Shown piece after piece: positions 1 through 6,550 of a DNA stretch of 8,637 bases. Within the stretch, counting starts at the first letter, position 1; the number at the start of each line of letters is the position of its first letter. The DNA lies in the NCBI RefSeq assembly GCF_903643065.1, contig NZ_CAHJWX010000049.1, positions 1 through 8,637 of the forward strand, in the 5' to 3' direction. This stretch comes from Sphingomonas bacterium. GTDB taxonomy: Bacteria > Pseudomonadota > Alphaproteobacteria > Sphingomonadales > Sphingomonadaceae. Position numbers and translations under genes: made by a program. The notes under the pieces were generated by a model. That model saw only the letters and a list, made by a program, of their open reading frames with translations. It did no database searches and was not told the origin of the DNA.

Positions 1-106
1 GCATCCCGGCCAGCGCGGGCAGGCCCGCGCGCAGGACGCCGGCCAAGCGGCGCACATAGTCCCGCCGGCTCCGCGCCGCCATCGCCGCCACCTGATCGAA
101 TGTCAT
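1..106 (-). CDS. Partial hypothetical protein, N-terminus only
   Basis: The minus strand reads open from an ATG at 106 to the left edge (35 codons), beginning MTFDQVAAMAARSRRDYVRR and continuing as an amphipathic, Arg/Ala/Leu-rich helical stretch. Nearly every third codon position is G or C (exceptions ACA, GAT and TAT), as in the real genes of this window, which is the main support for coding. A GTG three codons upstream (115) is an alternative start with a purine-rich GGAAGGGGG about 10 nt before it; the ATG has only a GGAG directly adjacent. The frame is closed by a TGA some 20 codons further upstream. I do not recognise the family, and the rest of the protein lies outside the window. Confidence 0.4.
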   Translation of the reverse strand, partial: MTFDQVAAMAARSRRDYVRRLAGVLRAGLPALAGM

Positions 107-220
107 CTCCAGCACGCCGCGCCGGCCCCCTTCCGGCGAACCGCCCGGTAACAGGTCGCGCGCGCGCTGTCATCGCGATGGCGGGTCGGCTGGTCAGGAA
201 CCGACAAGACGAGGACAAGC

Positions 221-424
221 ATGGCGCTGCCGTCGCTCGCGGGGCGCGGGCGCTGGCCGTTCCCGGCGGTCTGGTCGGCGCTGCTGGTGACCTGCCTGTG
301 GTCAGCGGGCTGCCGCTCGACGGCGGCTCGGCCCGGCTCGCACGGCGCCGGGTGCGCCTCAAGCGATCAGTCTGCCGCGCGGCCGCGTCGCCCTAGAAAT
401 TGTCCAGTTCAGACCGTACCCTGA
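221..424 (+). CDS. Possible small secreted or membrane protein (67 aa)
   Basis: The ATG at 221 is preceded by GAGG at 211-214 with a 6-nt gap, a good Shine-Dalgarno arrangement. The N-terminus looks like a signal sequence: Arg at 9 and 11, then a hydrophobic run (about residues 12-30) ending SAGC, which weakly resembles a lipobox at Cys31. The first ~45 codons almost all end in G or C. The last ~20 codons lose that bias and the ORF ends at the edge of a REP-like repeat. It could be a genuine small lipoprotein, a gene whose 3' end was replaced by repeat insertion, or chance. I recognise no family. Confidence 0.25.
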   Translation: MALPSLAGRGRWPFPAVWSALLVTCLWSAGCRSTAARPGSHGAGCASSDQSAARPRRPRNCPVQTVP

Positions 425-425
425 C

Positions 426-442
426 CCGTTCATGTCGAGCGA
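426..442 (+). repeat. REP-like repeat, copy A (diverged)
   Basis: The 17-mer matches 14 of 17 positions of copy C (636-652) in the same orientation. It is followed by short self-complementary stretches: GAGCG/CGCTC at 437-448 and CCTCG/CGAGG at 456-467. Confidence 0.45.
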
Positions 443-489
443 ACGCTCTCCCGAGCCTCGGACGAGGGGTCAGATACCGCACCACACTG

Positions 490-520
490 GTCCCTCGACT
501 TCGCTCGGGACGAACGGATG
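490..520 (-). repeat. REP-like repeat, copy B (inverted)
   Basis: This copy contains tcgctcgggacgaacggatg (501-520), the exact reverse complement of copy C at 633-652. It is also an imperfect hairpin: GTCCC at 490-494 pairs with GGGAC at 507-511, with an inner CGA/TCG pairing. The motif resembles dispersed palindromic repeats common between genes in sphingomonads; that identification is from memory. Confidence 0.6.
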
Positions 521-632
521 TTACCACCTGATCAGGACAGGCTCAGGCGACAAACCAGACGGGTTGAGGCAGCTCGCTTCCAAGCGCGGGCGGGGCTCCG
601 ATCGTGGCGCTGCAAGTCTCCCGGCTCGCGCT

Positions 633-652
633 CATCCGTTCGTCCCGAGCGA
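633..652 (+). repeat. REP-like repeat, copy C
   Basis: This copy is a perfect 20-bp inverted match to 501-520, with 112 bp between the two arms. Its own hairpin partner has decayed (653-662 does not complete the GTCCC/GGGAC stem of copy B). The B-C pair therefore has the geometry of a BIME-type doublet of REP elements. Confidence 0.6.
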
Positions 653-867
653 TACGAATGGGCTAAATCATCGGCCACGCTGGCGCAGTCCGACAAGCGC
701 GAGCTGCCAGGAGAAGCGCGATGCCTGCCGCCCGACAGCCCGCCCGCCCGCGAGCCGTCACCTCGTCACGTCGCCGGGGCTCGGCGACATCGACTGGTGA
801 CCCGCCGGCAAGTTGACACGGCCGCCCCCGCCCGCTCCACTGTGCCCATGCACATCCAAGCGCCCGC

Positions 868-2811
868 ATGACCGCCACGACCTCCGCCCGGGAACTCACC
901 GCGCGCGGCGTCCTGCTCGGCGGCGTCATCACGCTGCTGTTCACCGCCGCCAACGTCTATCTGGGGCTCAAGGTCGGGCTGACCTTCGCCACCTCCATCC
1001 CTGCCGCGGTGATCTCGATGGCGGTGCTGCGCTACCTGCCCGGCGCGACGGTGCTGGAGAACAACATCGTGCAGACGGTGGCGTCGGCGGCGGGGACGCT
1101 GGCGGCGATCATCTTCGTGCTGCCCGGGCTGGTGATGATCGGCTGGTGGCACGGCTTCCCGTTCTGGACCACGGCGGGGGTGACCGCGACGGGCGGGCTG
1201 CTCGGCGTGATGTTCTCCGTGCCGCTGCGCCGCGCGCTGGTGGTCGATACCGACCTGCCCTATCCGGAGGGCACGGCGGCGGCGGAGGTGCTGAAGATCG
1301 GCGCCGGCAGCCGCGAGGGCGAGGAAGCGAGCGGGCGCGGGCTGCTCGCGATCAGCGTCGCCTCGATCGTGTCGGCCGGGTTCGCGATCCTGACGCAGAC
1401 GCGGCTCGCGCTGTCGGAGGCGACGCTGTTCTTCCGTGTCGGCGCGGGCGCGTCCACCGTCTCGGCGGGGCTGTCCTTCGCGCTGTTCGGCGTTGGGCAT
1501 CTGGTCGGGCTGTCGGTGGGGATGGCGATGCTGGCCGGCATCGTCATCGGCTATGGCGTCGCGTTGCCGATCCGCGCCGCCGCCGCGCCCAAGCCGGGCC
1601 CGCTGGCGGATTGGGTCGGCGGCGTCTTCCACACCGACATCCGCTTCCTGGGGGCGGGCGTGATCGGCGTGGCGGCGATCTGGACGCTGCTGCGCATCGC
1701 CGGGCCGGTGGCGGGCGGCATCCGCTCGTCGATCCAGGCGTCGCGGACGCGGGCACGCGACGTCGCGGTGCCGCTGGAGGAGCGCGACCTCCCCTTCCCG
1801 CTCGTCGCGGGCGGATCGCTGCTGATCCTCCTGCCGATCGCCGGGCTGCTGTGGTCGACGCTCGCGGGCGGGCCGCTGGCCGGGTCGGCGCTGGTCCTGA
1901 TCGCGGGCGCGTTGCTGTTCATCCTGGTGGCGGGGCTCGTGATCGCGGCGGTGTGCGGGTACATGGCCGGGCTGATCGGCGCGTCCAACTCGCCGGTCTC
2001 GGGGATCGGCGTGCTGTCGGTGCTCGCCGCGTCGCTGCTGCTCGTCGGGCTGTTCGGCCGCGCGACGCCGCCCGGCACCGGCCAGGCGCTGATCGCCTAT
2101 GCGCTGATCGTCACCGGGGTCGTGTTCGGCGTCGCGACCATCTCCAACGACAATCTTCAGGACCTCAAGACCGGCCAGCTGGTCGGCGCCACGCCGTGGA
2201 AGCAGCAGGTGGCGCTGCTGATCGGCGTCCTGTTCGGCAGCGTCGTGGTGCCGCCGGTGCTGCAGCTGATGATGACCTCGTTCGGCTTCGCCGGGATGCC
2301 GGGCGCGGGGCCGAACGCGCTGGCGGCGCCGCAGGCGGCGTTGATCTCCGCGCTGGCGAAAGGCGTGCTGGGCGGCGACCTCAACTGGACGATGATCGGG
2401 ATCGGCGCGGCCGTCGGCGCGGCCGTAGTGCTGCTCGACGAGCTGCTGGGCGTCGCGGGCCGGCTCCGCCTGCCGCCGCTGGGCATCGGGCTGGGCATCT
2501 ATCTGCCGATGTCGGTGACGCTTCCCGTCGTGATCGGCGCGGTGATCGGCTGGCGCTACGAGCGCTGGGCCGCGCGCCAGCGCGACGCGGAGGGCGCGAG
2601 CCGGCTGGGCGTGCTCACCGCGACGGGGATGATCGTCGGCGAGAGCCTGTGGGGCGTGTTCTTTGCCGGCATCGTCTATCTCGCGGGCACCGACACCCCG
2701 CTCGCGCTGGTCGGCGCTCGCTTCGAAACGGCGGCGCTGGTCGGCGGCACGCTGGTCTTCGCCGCGCTGGTCGCATGGCTCTACGCACGGACGCGGGCAG
2801 CGGCGCGATGA
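868..2811 (+). CDS. OPT-family oligopeptide-type transporter
   Basis: This 647-aa polytopic inner-membrane protein is built almost wholly of hydrophobic segments (roughly 14-16 by eye). Family members move small peptides or metal-chelate complexes, usually as proton symporters; the substrate here cannot be read from sequence. Conserved-looking blocks are NVYLGLKVGLTFATSIPAA (29-47), LENNIVQTVASAAGT (63-77), DLPYPEGTAAAEVL (129-142), SNSPVSGIGV (373-382), SNDNLQDLKTGQLVGATPWK (426-445) and LPPLGIGLGIYLPM (535-548), typical of the bacterial OPT branch. The length is normal for that branch. ATG 868 is the only usable start: the frame is closed by TGA at 814-816 and no GTG, TTG or other ATG intervenes. 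No Shine-Dalgarno precedes it, so initiation may be weak or leaderless. The gene stands alone on its strand, and its stop is 4 bp from that of the convergent GH130 gene, leaving no room for a separate terminator. Confidence 0.93.
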   Translation: MTATTSARELTARGVLLGGVITLLFTAANVYLGLKVGLTFATSIPAAVISMAVLRYLPGATVLENNIVQTVASAAGTLAAIIFVLPGLVMIGWWHGFPFWTTAGVTATGGLLGVMFSVPLRRALVVDTDLPYPEGTAAAEVLKIGAGSREGEEASGRGLLAISVASIVSAGFAILTQTRLALSEATLFFRVGAGASTVSAGLSFALFGVGHLVGLSVGMAMLAGIVIGYGVALPIRAAAAPKPGPLADWVGGVFHTDIRFLGAGVIGVAAIWTLLRIAGPVAGGIRSSIQASRTRARDVAVPLEERDLPFPLVAGGSLLILLPIAGLLWSTLAGGPLAGSALVLIAGALLFILVAGLVIAAVCGYMAGLIGASNSPVSGIGVLSVLAASLLLVGLFGRATPPGTGQALIAYALIVTGVVFGVATISNDNLQDLKTGQLVGATPWKQQVALLIGVLFGSVVVPPVLQLMMTSFGFAGMPGAGPNALAAPQAALISALAKGVLGGDLNWTMIGIGAAVGAAVVLLDELLGVAGRLRLPPLGIGLGIYLPMSVTLPVVIGAVIGWRYERWAARQRDAEGASRLGVLTATGMIVGESLWGVFFAGIVYLAGTDTPLALVGARFETAALVGGTLVFAALVAWLYARTRAAAR

Positions 2812-2815
2812 CCGC

Positions 2816-4093
2816 CTAGACCATCGCCGCCAGCAGCTCCCCGATCGGCACGAAGGCGAAGCCGATCGAGCTGTCGGCGATGCCATAGGGCAGGAATAGC
2901 TGGTCGCCATGGCGGATGGCGCCGCAGGAATAGACGACGTTGGGCACATAGCCCTCGCGATCCTGGTCGCGCGCCGCCAGGATCGGCACCCTGGTGCGGC
3001 CGATCACCTTGGACGGGTCGCGCTTGTCGAGCAGCGCCGCGCCGATCGAATATTTGCGCATCGCGCCGACGCCATGGGTGAGCAGCAGCCAGCCCTCGTC
3101 CAGCTCGATCGGCGGGCCGCAATTGCCGATCTGCACCAGCTCCCACGGGAAGACGGGGGTGAGGATCCGCTCGCCCTCGTCCCAATGCGTCAGGTCGTCC
3201 GACTTGAGCAGGAACAGGTTCTCGCCGTCCGAGCGGCCGATCATCATGAACTTGCCGCCGACCCGGCGCGGGAACAGCGCCATGCCCTTGTTGTGGCTCG
3301 CCCCGCCCGTCATCGGCACGAGGTCGAAGGCGCGGAAGTCGCGCGTGCGCAGCAGCTCGGACTGGATGGTGGCGCCGTTATAGGCGGTATAGGTGCCGAT
3401 CCACTCGACGCTCTCGTCGTCGTGCTGGAAGCGGACGATGCGCAGGTCCTCCAGCCCCTTGGACTGCGCCGCGGTGATCGGGAAGATCACGGTGCCCGAC
3501 AGCGTGCTGTCACGGTGGCGGTGGATCGTCACGGGCCCTTGCGGCTGTTCCAGGTCGCGGCCGCGCATGATCATGTCGGTGGCGGTGGCGAATGGCGGCT
3601 CGGGCGCGAGCTTCAGCTCCTGATCCTCGGTGATGATGCCCTCGCGAAAGGCGACGGAGGAGATGTGCCCCTCCCCCACCGCGCGCATCGACATCAGGAT
3701 GCGCATCGAGCCCGCCGGCATGCCCGACTGATCGACATGCGGCACCGCGCTGGGGTTCATCAGCGCGGCGGCGGCATAGCTGTATTCATGGCAGAAATAG
3801 GCGCCGATCAGCTGGCGCTTCTCGTCGCCGATCTCCGCGCCGTTGAGGTCGAGCAGTTCCTCGATCTGGTCGTAGCGCGTCATGAACACGCGGCGCGTCT
3901 GCCAGTGGCGCGCCTCGAAATCCTTGAGCACCTCTTCCAGCTGCTCGCGCGCCTCGCCCGTGCTCATGCCGAGCACCTCGGCGACCAGCCGCTGGGTGCG
4001 TCCGCCCGAGCTGCCCCAGGCGATGTGGAAAGGCCTGACCACCACGCGCGACGGATCCGCGTGCAGCCGCAGGCCGAAATTGCCCAGGTCCAT
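2816..4093 (-). CDS. GH130-family mannoside phosphorylase/hydrolase homologue
   Basis: This 425-aa protein has no signal peptide and is probably cytosolic. Residues ~200-425 carry GH130 five-bladed propeller motifs: GLEDLR (213-218, with the Asp proposed as general acid in characterised phosphorylases), TYTAYNG (234-240), HNKGMALFPRR (267-277), GNCGPPIELDEGWLLLTHGV (323-342) and YVPNVVYSCGAI (382-393). Known members phosphorolyse or hydrolyse beta-mannosides. Two features are unusual. A ~125-residue, largely helical N-terminal region precedes the propeller. The segment that in many phosphorylases reads KYxMLHRP is here KFMMIGRSDG (281-290), so a His associated with phosphate binding appears to be Gly; hydrolysis or a different acceptor is therefore possible. 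ATG 4093 is chosen because it is the first Met after the upstream gene's stop, with GAGG 11 nt before it. It is the second gene of an operon, 53 bp behind the GT4 gene. Substrate and reaction are unknown. Confidence 0.85.
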   Translation of the reverse strand: MDLGNFGLRLHADPSRVVVRPFHIAWGSSGGRTQRLVAEVLGMSTGEAREQLEEVLKDFEARHWQTRRVFMTRYDQIEELLDLNGAEIGDEKRQLIGAYFCHEYSYAAAALMNPSAVPHVDQSGMPAGSMRILMSMRAVGEGHISSVAFREGIITEDQELKLAPEPPFATATDMIMRGRDLEQPQGPVTIHRHRDSTLSGTVIFPITAAQSKGLEDLRIVRFQHDDESVEWIGTYTAYNGATIQSELLRTRDFRAFDLVPMTGGASHNKGMALFPRRVGGKFMMIGRSDGENLFLLKSDDLTHWDEGERILTPVFPWELVQIGNCGPPIELDEGWLLLTHGVGAMRKYSIGAALLDKRDPSKVIGRTRVPILAARDQDREGYVPNVVYSCGAIRHGDQLFLPYGIADSSIGFAFVPIGELLAAMV

Positions 4094-4146
4094 GCCGTTC
4101 GTCGCCTCGCCCGCAGCCCGTGAATCCAGGCCGTTCGCGAGCGAGG

Positions 4147-6414
4147 CTACGCGGCGGCCGTCACCGGCCCTGCCACGCTTGAGGGCAGCTGGCCAAGCCC
4201 CGAAATCGCGCAGGAGGCGAGTTGCAGCGCCAGGATCGACTCCGCACCCTGGTTGCGGTTGAGCCCGGTCGGCATCAGCCCGTCGAAACACCCGCCATCG
4301 TCGCGGCTGGCGAGCGGCAGGTCGAGGTCGTTGGCGCCCAGGAACCAGCGATAGGCACGCTCCGCCTCGCGGAGCCATTTCGGATCGCGCGAGGCGCGGA
4401 ACGCCTCGACGCACGCCTCGACGGTCGCCTGCGCCTCCAGCGGCTGCTGGTCGTATTTCAGCGGCTCGGCATAGGGACGCCCGAAGCTCTCGGTCCCGAC
4501 CGCGCGGAACCGGCCCTCCGGCGAGGTCTGCTTGTCGCAGATCCAGGCCAGCGTGGAGAGGCCGCAATCGACCAGGTCCTGGCGGCCCAGCGCGCGGCCC
4601 GCCGCGATCAGCGCGTGCGGCAGGCGGGCATTGTCATAGGCGAGCACGATCTCGAACCATTGCCATTCGGGCCGCCGCGCCTCCGCGAGCAGGGCCAGAT
4701 GCGTGTCGGGCAGCGCGCGCAGCAGCAACAGCGCCAGCTCGTGCCCGGGCCGCGCCTCCAGCATCGCGGCCGCGCCCAGCATCGCGAACGCCTGCGCGCG
4801 CAACGATTGCAGCTCCAGCGCCAGCGAGGCGGTGGCGTCGAACATCATCACCGCCCAGTCGCGGTGCTTGGCGTCGCGCGCGTCGCGCGCGGTGACGGCG
4901 AGCGCCCAAAGCGCCCGACCGTTCGAATCCTCCGAGCCCACCTCCTCGCACCAGCTGCGGTCGAACCGCATGAAGTTGCGGTAACGCCGCACATCCGGGT
5001 TCCAGGCATATTGGATGAAGGACGCGTAGATCGTCGTCCACTTGTCGCGCGTCACCTCGTCGACATTGGGGAGCGCGTTCATCAGCATCAGCGCGCGCGC
5101 ATTGTCGTCGATGCAATAGCCGTGGCGGCGGTCCGGCACCGAATAGATCGAATGCTGGAGCATGCCAGTGGAGTCGCTCATCCGCTCCACCGCCGCCAGA
5201 TCGGGACTCAACGGCGGCTGAGGCGCGGGTCGTGGGGCGAGGCGGCGCGGGCGCGCGGCGATGCCGTCGCCGGTCGCCGCCAGCATCGCCTCGGCGAGCC
5301 GGGACCAGATCATCGTGCGGCCACGCGCATAAACGCGTTGTTCCAGCGCGCGTCGCGCGGCGGGGTCACTGAGCAGGCCGGCGATCGCGCGCGAGAAGCC
5401 GTCGACATCGCCGAACGGCACCAGCACGCCATGATCGTCGGCGAGGATCTCGGTCGCATGGACATAGGGGGTCGACACCACCGCCTTGCCCATGCCCACC
5501 GCATAGGAGAGCGTGCCGCTCGTGATCTGCTGCGCGTTCTTGTACGGCGTGCAATAGACGTCGGCGGCCTGCAGATAGTCGATCAGGCGATCGTACAGGA
5601 CGAACTCGTCGACAAAAGCGACATGGTCGCCGACGCCGCGCTCGACGGCGAGCGCCTTGAGGCGGTCGCGATAGGCTTCGCCCTCGCGCGCGAGCAGATG
5701 GGGGTGCGTCGCGCCGAGCACGACGTACAACAGGTCGGGATGCTCGGCGACGACGGCCGGCAAGCCCTCGATCACCGTCTCGATCCCCTTGCCCGGCGAC
5801 AGCAGGCCAAAGGTGAGCACGACCTGACGCCCGGCCCAGCCGAAGCGGCCCTTCATCGTGTCCGGCTCCACCAGCGCGCGGTCGGGCACGCCATGCGGGA
5901 TCAGCACCAGCTGGCGCGGGTTGGCGCCATAGATGCGCGTCAGGATCTCGCGCCCGCGCTCCGCCATGACGACGACGCGCGCGGCGCGGCGCAGCAGCCC
6001 CTCCATCACGCGACGCTGATCGGGATTGGGCTGTTCAAGGATGGTGTGCAGCGTGACGATCAGCGGCGCGGTGGTGCGATCGAGCAACTGGAGGATGTGG
6101 TCGCCCGCGACGCCACCATAGATGCCATATTCGTGCTGGAGCCAGATCGCGTCGGCGCCGTTCGCCTCGATCGCGCGGGCGGCATCGACATAGGCCGACA
6201 GGTCCTGTTCGGGGATCGCGCAGGTCACCTCGGGCGGATAGGCATGGGCGCCGGGCTTGTCGTCCATCGCATATACGTCGACGGCCACATCCGGAAACCG
6301 GTCGCGCATCGCGTTGAACACATCGGTGGTGAAGGTCGCGAGGCCACACTGGCGTGGGAGGAAATTGCCGATCAGCGCTAGCCGTCGGATCGTACCTGCC
6401 GCCGCGTGACCCAT
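4147..6414 (-). CDS. GT4 glycosyltransferase fused to six-hairpin glycosidase-like domain
   Basis: This 755-aa, probably cytosolic protein has two parts. Residues ~10-385 are a GT-B fold, family GT4 retaining glycosyltransferase: an N-terminal Gly-rich donor/acceptor loop GNFLPRQCGLATFTTDV (16-32), HEYGIYGG (94-101), IPHGV (172-176), FGLLSPGKGIE (202-212) and a sugar-nucleotide site around SGTLSYAVGMGKAVVSTPY (299-317) followed by ATEIL (320-324). A Pro/Arg-rich linker (388-403) leads to residues ~410-740, an alpha-helical region resembling (alpha/alpha)6 glycosidase-type barrels. It has acidic/aromatic blocks CIDDNARAL (434-442), CEEVGSEDSNGRALWAL (489-505), EWQWFE (583-588), KYDQQPLEAQA (653-663) and GLNRNQGAESILAL (717-730). 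The frame runs open to an ATG at 6501, but ATG 6414 is preferred: it has GAGGAG at the right distance, it directly precedes the fold's first strand, and the longer form would overlap the promoter and palindrome. It is first in the operon with the GH130 gene. Sugar donor, acceptor and whether the second domain is catalytic are unknown. Confidence 0.87.
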   Translation of the reverse strand: MGHAAAGTIRRLALIGNFLPRQCGLATFTTDVFNAMRDRFPDVAVDVYAMDDKPGAHAYPPEVTCAIPEQDLSAYVDAARAIEANGADAIWLQHEYGIYGGVAGDHILQLLDRTTAPLIVTLHTILEQPNPDQRRVMEGLLRRAARVVVMAERGREILTRIYGANPRQLVLIPHGVPDRALVEPDTMKGRFGWAGRQVVLTFGLLSPGKGIETVIEGLPAVVAEHPDLLYVVLGATHPHLLAREGEAYRDRLKALAVERGVGDHVAFVDEFVLYDRLIDYLQAADVYCTPYKNAQQITSGTLSYAVGMGKAVVSTPYVHATEILADDHGVLVPFGDVDGFSRAIAGLLSDPAARRALEQRVYARGRTMIWSRLAEAMLAATGDGIAARPRRLAPRPAPQPPLSPDLAAVERMSDSTGMLQHSIYSVPDRRHGYCIDDNARALMLMNALPNVDEVTRDKWTTIYASFIQYAWNPDVRRYRNFMRFDRSWCEEVGSEDSNGRALWALAVTARDARDAKHRDWAVMMFDATASLALELQSLRAQAFAMLGAAAMLEARPGHELALLLLRALPDTHLALLAEARRPEWQWFEIVLAYDNARLPHALIAAGRALGRQDLVDCGLSTLAWICDKQTSPEGRFRAVGTESFGRPYAEPLKYDQQPLEAQATVEACVEAFRASRDPKWLREAERAYRWFLGANDLDLPLASRDDGGCFDGLMPTGLNRNQGAESILALQLASCAISGLGQLPSSVAGPVTAAA

Positions 6415-6418
6415 AAAA

Positions 6419-6424
6419 CTCCTC
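6419..6424 (-). promoter_or_regulatory. Strong ribosome binding site deciding the GT4 start
   Basis: GAGGAG on the minus strand lies four bases (TTTT) from the ATG at 6414. No comparable site precedes the longer in-frame ATG at 6501, so this sets the start of the glycosyltransferase at 6414. Confidence 0.75.
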
Positions 6425-6477
6425 GCTCGCGAACCTTGTCCCGGAATGAACCGCTCATGTACCGAAAGGTTGCGCAT

Positions 6478-6494
6478 TTGTTGCGCTGCAACAA
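6478..6494. promoter_or_regulatory. Perfect palindrome, candidate operator of GT4-GH130 operon
   Basis: TTGTTGCGCTGCAACAA consists of two perfect 7-bp arms (TTGTTGC/GCAACAA) around a 3-bp centre. It lies just downstream of the candidate -10 on the minus strand, covering the predicted transcription start (about 6490) and 64 bp before the GT4 start codon. That is where a repressor site would sit. The TGC/GCA core recalls TGC-rich sites described for PhaR-type regulators in alphaproteobacteria, but other dimeric regulators could use it. An RNA hairpin at the extreme 5' end of the transcript is an alternative. Confidence 0.5.
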
Positions 6495-6496
6495 GG

Positions 6497-6524
6497 AACA
6501 TATGGGACGAACGGACTGTTTCAA
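6497..6524 (-). promoter_or_regulatory. Candidate sigma-70 promoter for GT4-GH130 operon
   Basis: On the minus strand TTGAAA (6519-6524, 5 of 6 to TTGACA) is followed after 16 bp by TATGTT (6497-6502, 4 of 6 to TATAAT). Predicted start is near 6490, giving a ~76-nt leader. The same stretch also reads loosely as GAAAC-N17-TGTT, a degenerate match to the GGAAC...CGTT form of EcfG general-stress promoters, so a stress sigma factor cannot be excluded. The promoter lies in the 136-bp gap downstream of queF, so the operon need not depend on queF transcription. Confidence 0.45.
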
Positions 6525-6550
6525 GCGGTCGCCCGATCTGGATCAGTCAA

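Larger units (their letters stand above)
107..867. other. Long intergenic region with REP-like repeats
   Basis: About 760 bp lies between the partial minus-strand gene and the OPT transporter with no convincing full-length gene. It holds a possible small ORF (221-424) and three related REP-like copies (426-442, 490-520, 633-652). The stretch 521-632 between the inverted copies and the stretch 653-867 show no recognisable element. Third-position GC bias fades after about position 358, and the ORFs here start or end inside repeats. A TTGACA hexamer at 813-818 has no acceptable -10 partner at 16-18 bp, so I do not call it a promoter. No tRNA-like or riboswitch-like fold was seen by eye. Confidence 0.6.

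Noticed and set aside
813..841. TTGACA as -35 of an OPT promoter
   Set aside because: Nothing resembling TATAAT lies 16-18 bp downstream; the region there is C-rich.
432..871. ORFs at 432-800 and 518-871 on the plus strand
   Set aside because: Both begin in or run through the REP-like repeats, lack a Shine-Dalgarno and a consistent third-position GC bias, and show no recognisable protein features.
813..2819. 668-codon plus-strand frame overlapping the OPT gene
   Set aside because: It is Arg/Gly/Ala-rich without family motifs, in another frame of the same strand as a clearly recognisable transporter. It is a composition artefact.
766..2949. 727-codon open frame on the minus strand across the whole OPT gene
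   Set aside because: The translation is low-complexity Arg/Asp/Gln/His-rich, as expected opposite GC-rich, G/C-ending codons. The plus-strand frame is a coherent OPT membrane protein.
4222..6381. 719-codon plus-strand frame opposite the GT4 gene
   Set aside because: Its translation is Arg/Gln/His-rich with no domain, and it mirrors the GT4 coding sequence. The minus-strand product carries clear GT4 motifs.
6415..6501. Longer start for the glycosyltransferase at ATG 6501
   Set aside because: There is no Shine-Dalgarno at 6501, the extra 29 residues are not part of the GT fold, and the extension would cover the -10 and the palindrome. ATG 6414 has GAGGAG at good spacing.
6495..6520. GGAAC-N17-TGTT on the plus strand, near the EcfG stress-promoter form
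   Set aside because: It points toward the 3' end of queF on the opposite strand and precedes no plus-strand gene. It is probably a by-product of dyad symmetry in the minus-strand promoter.
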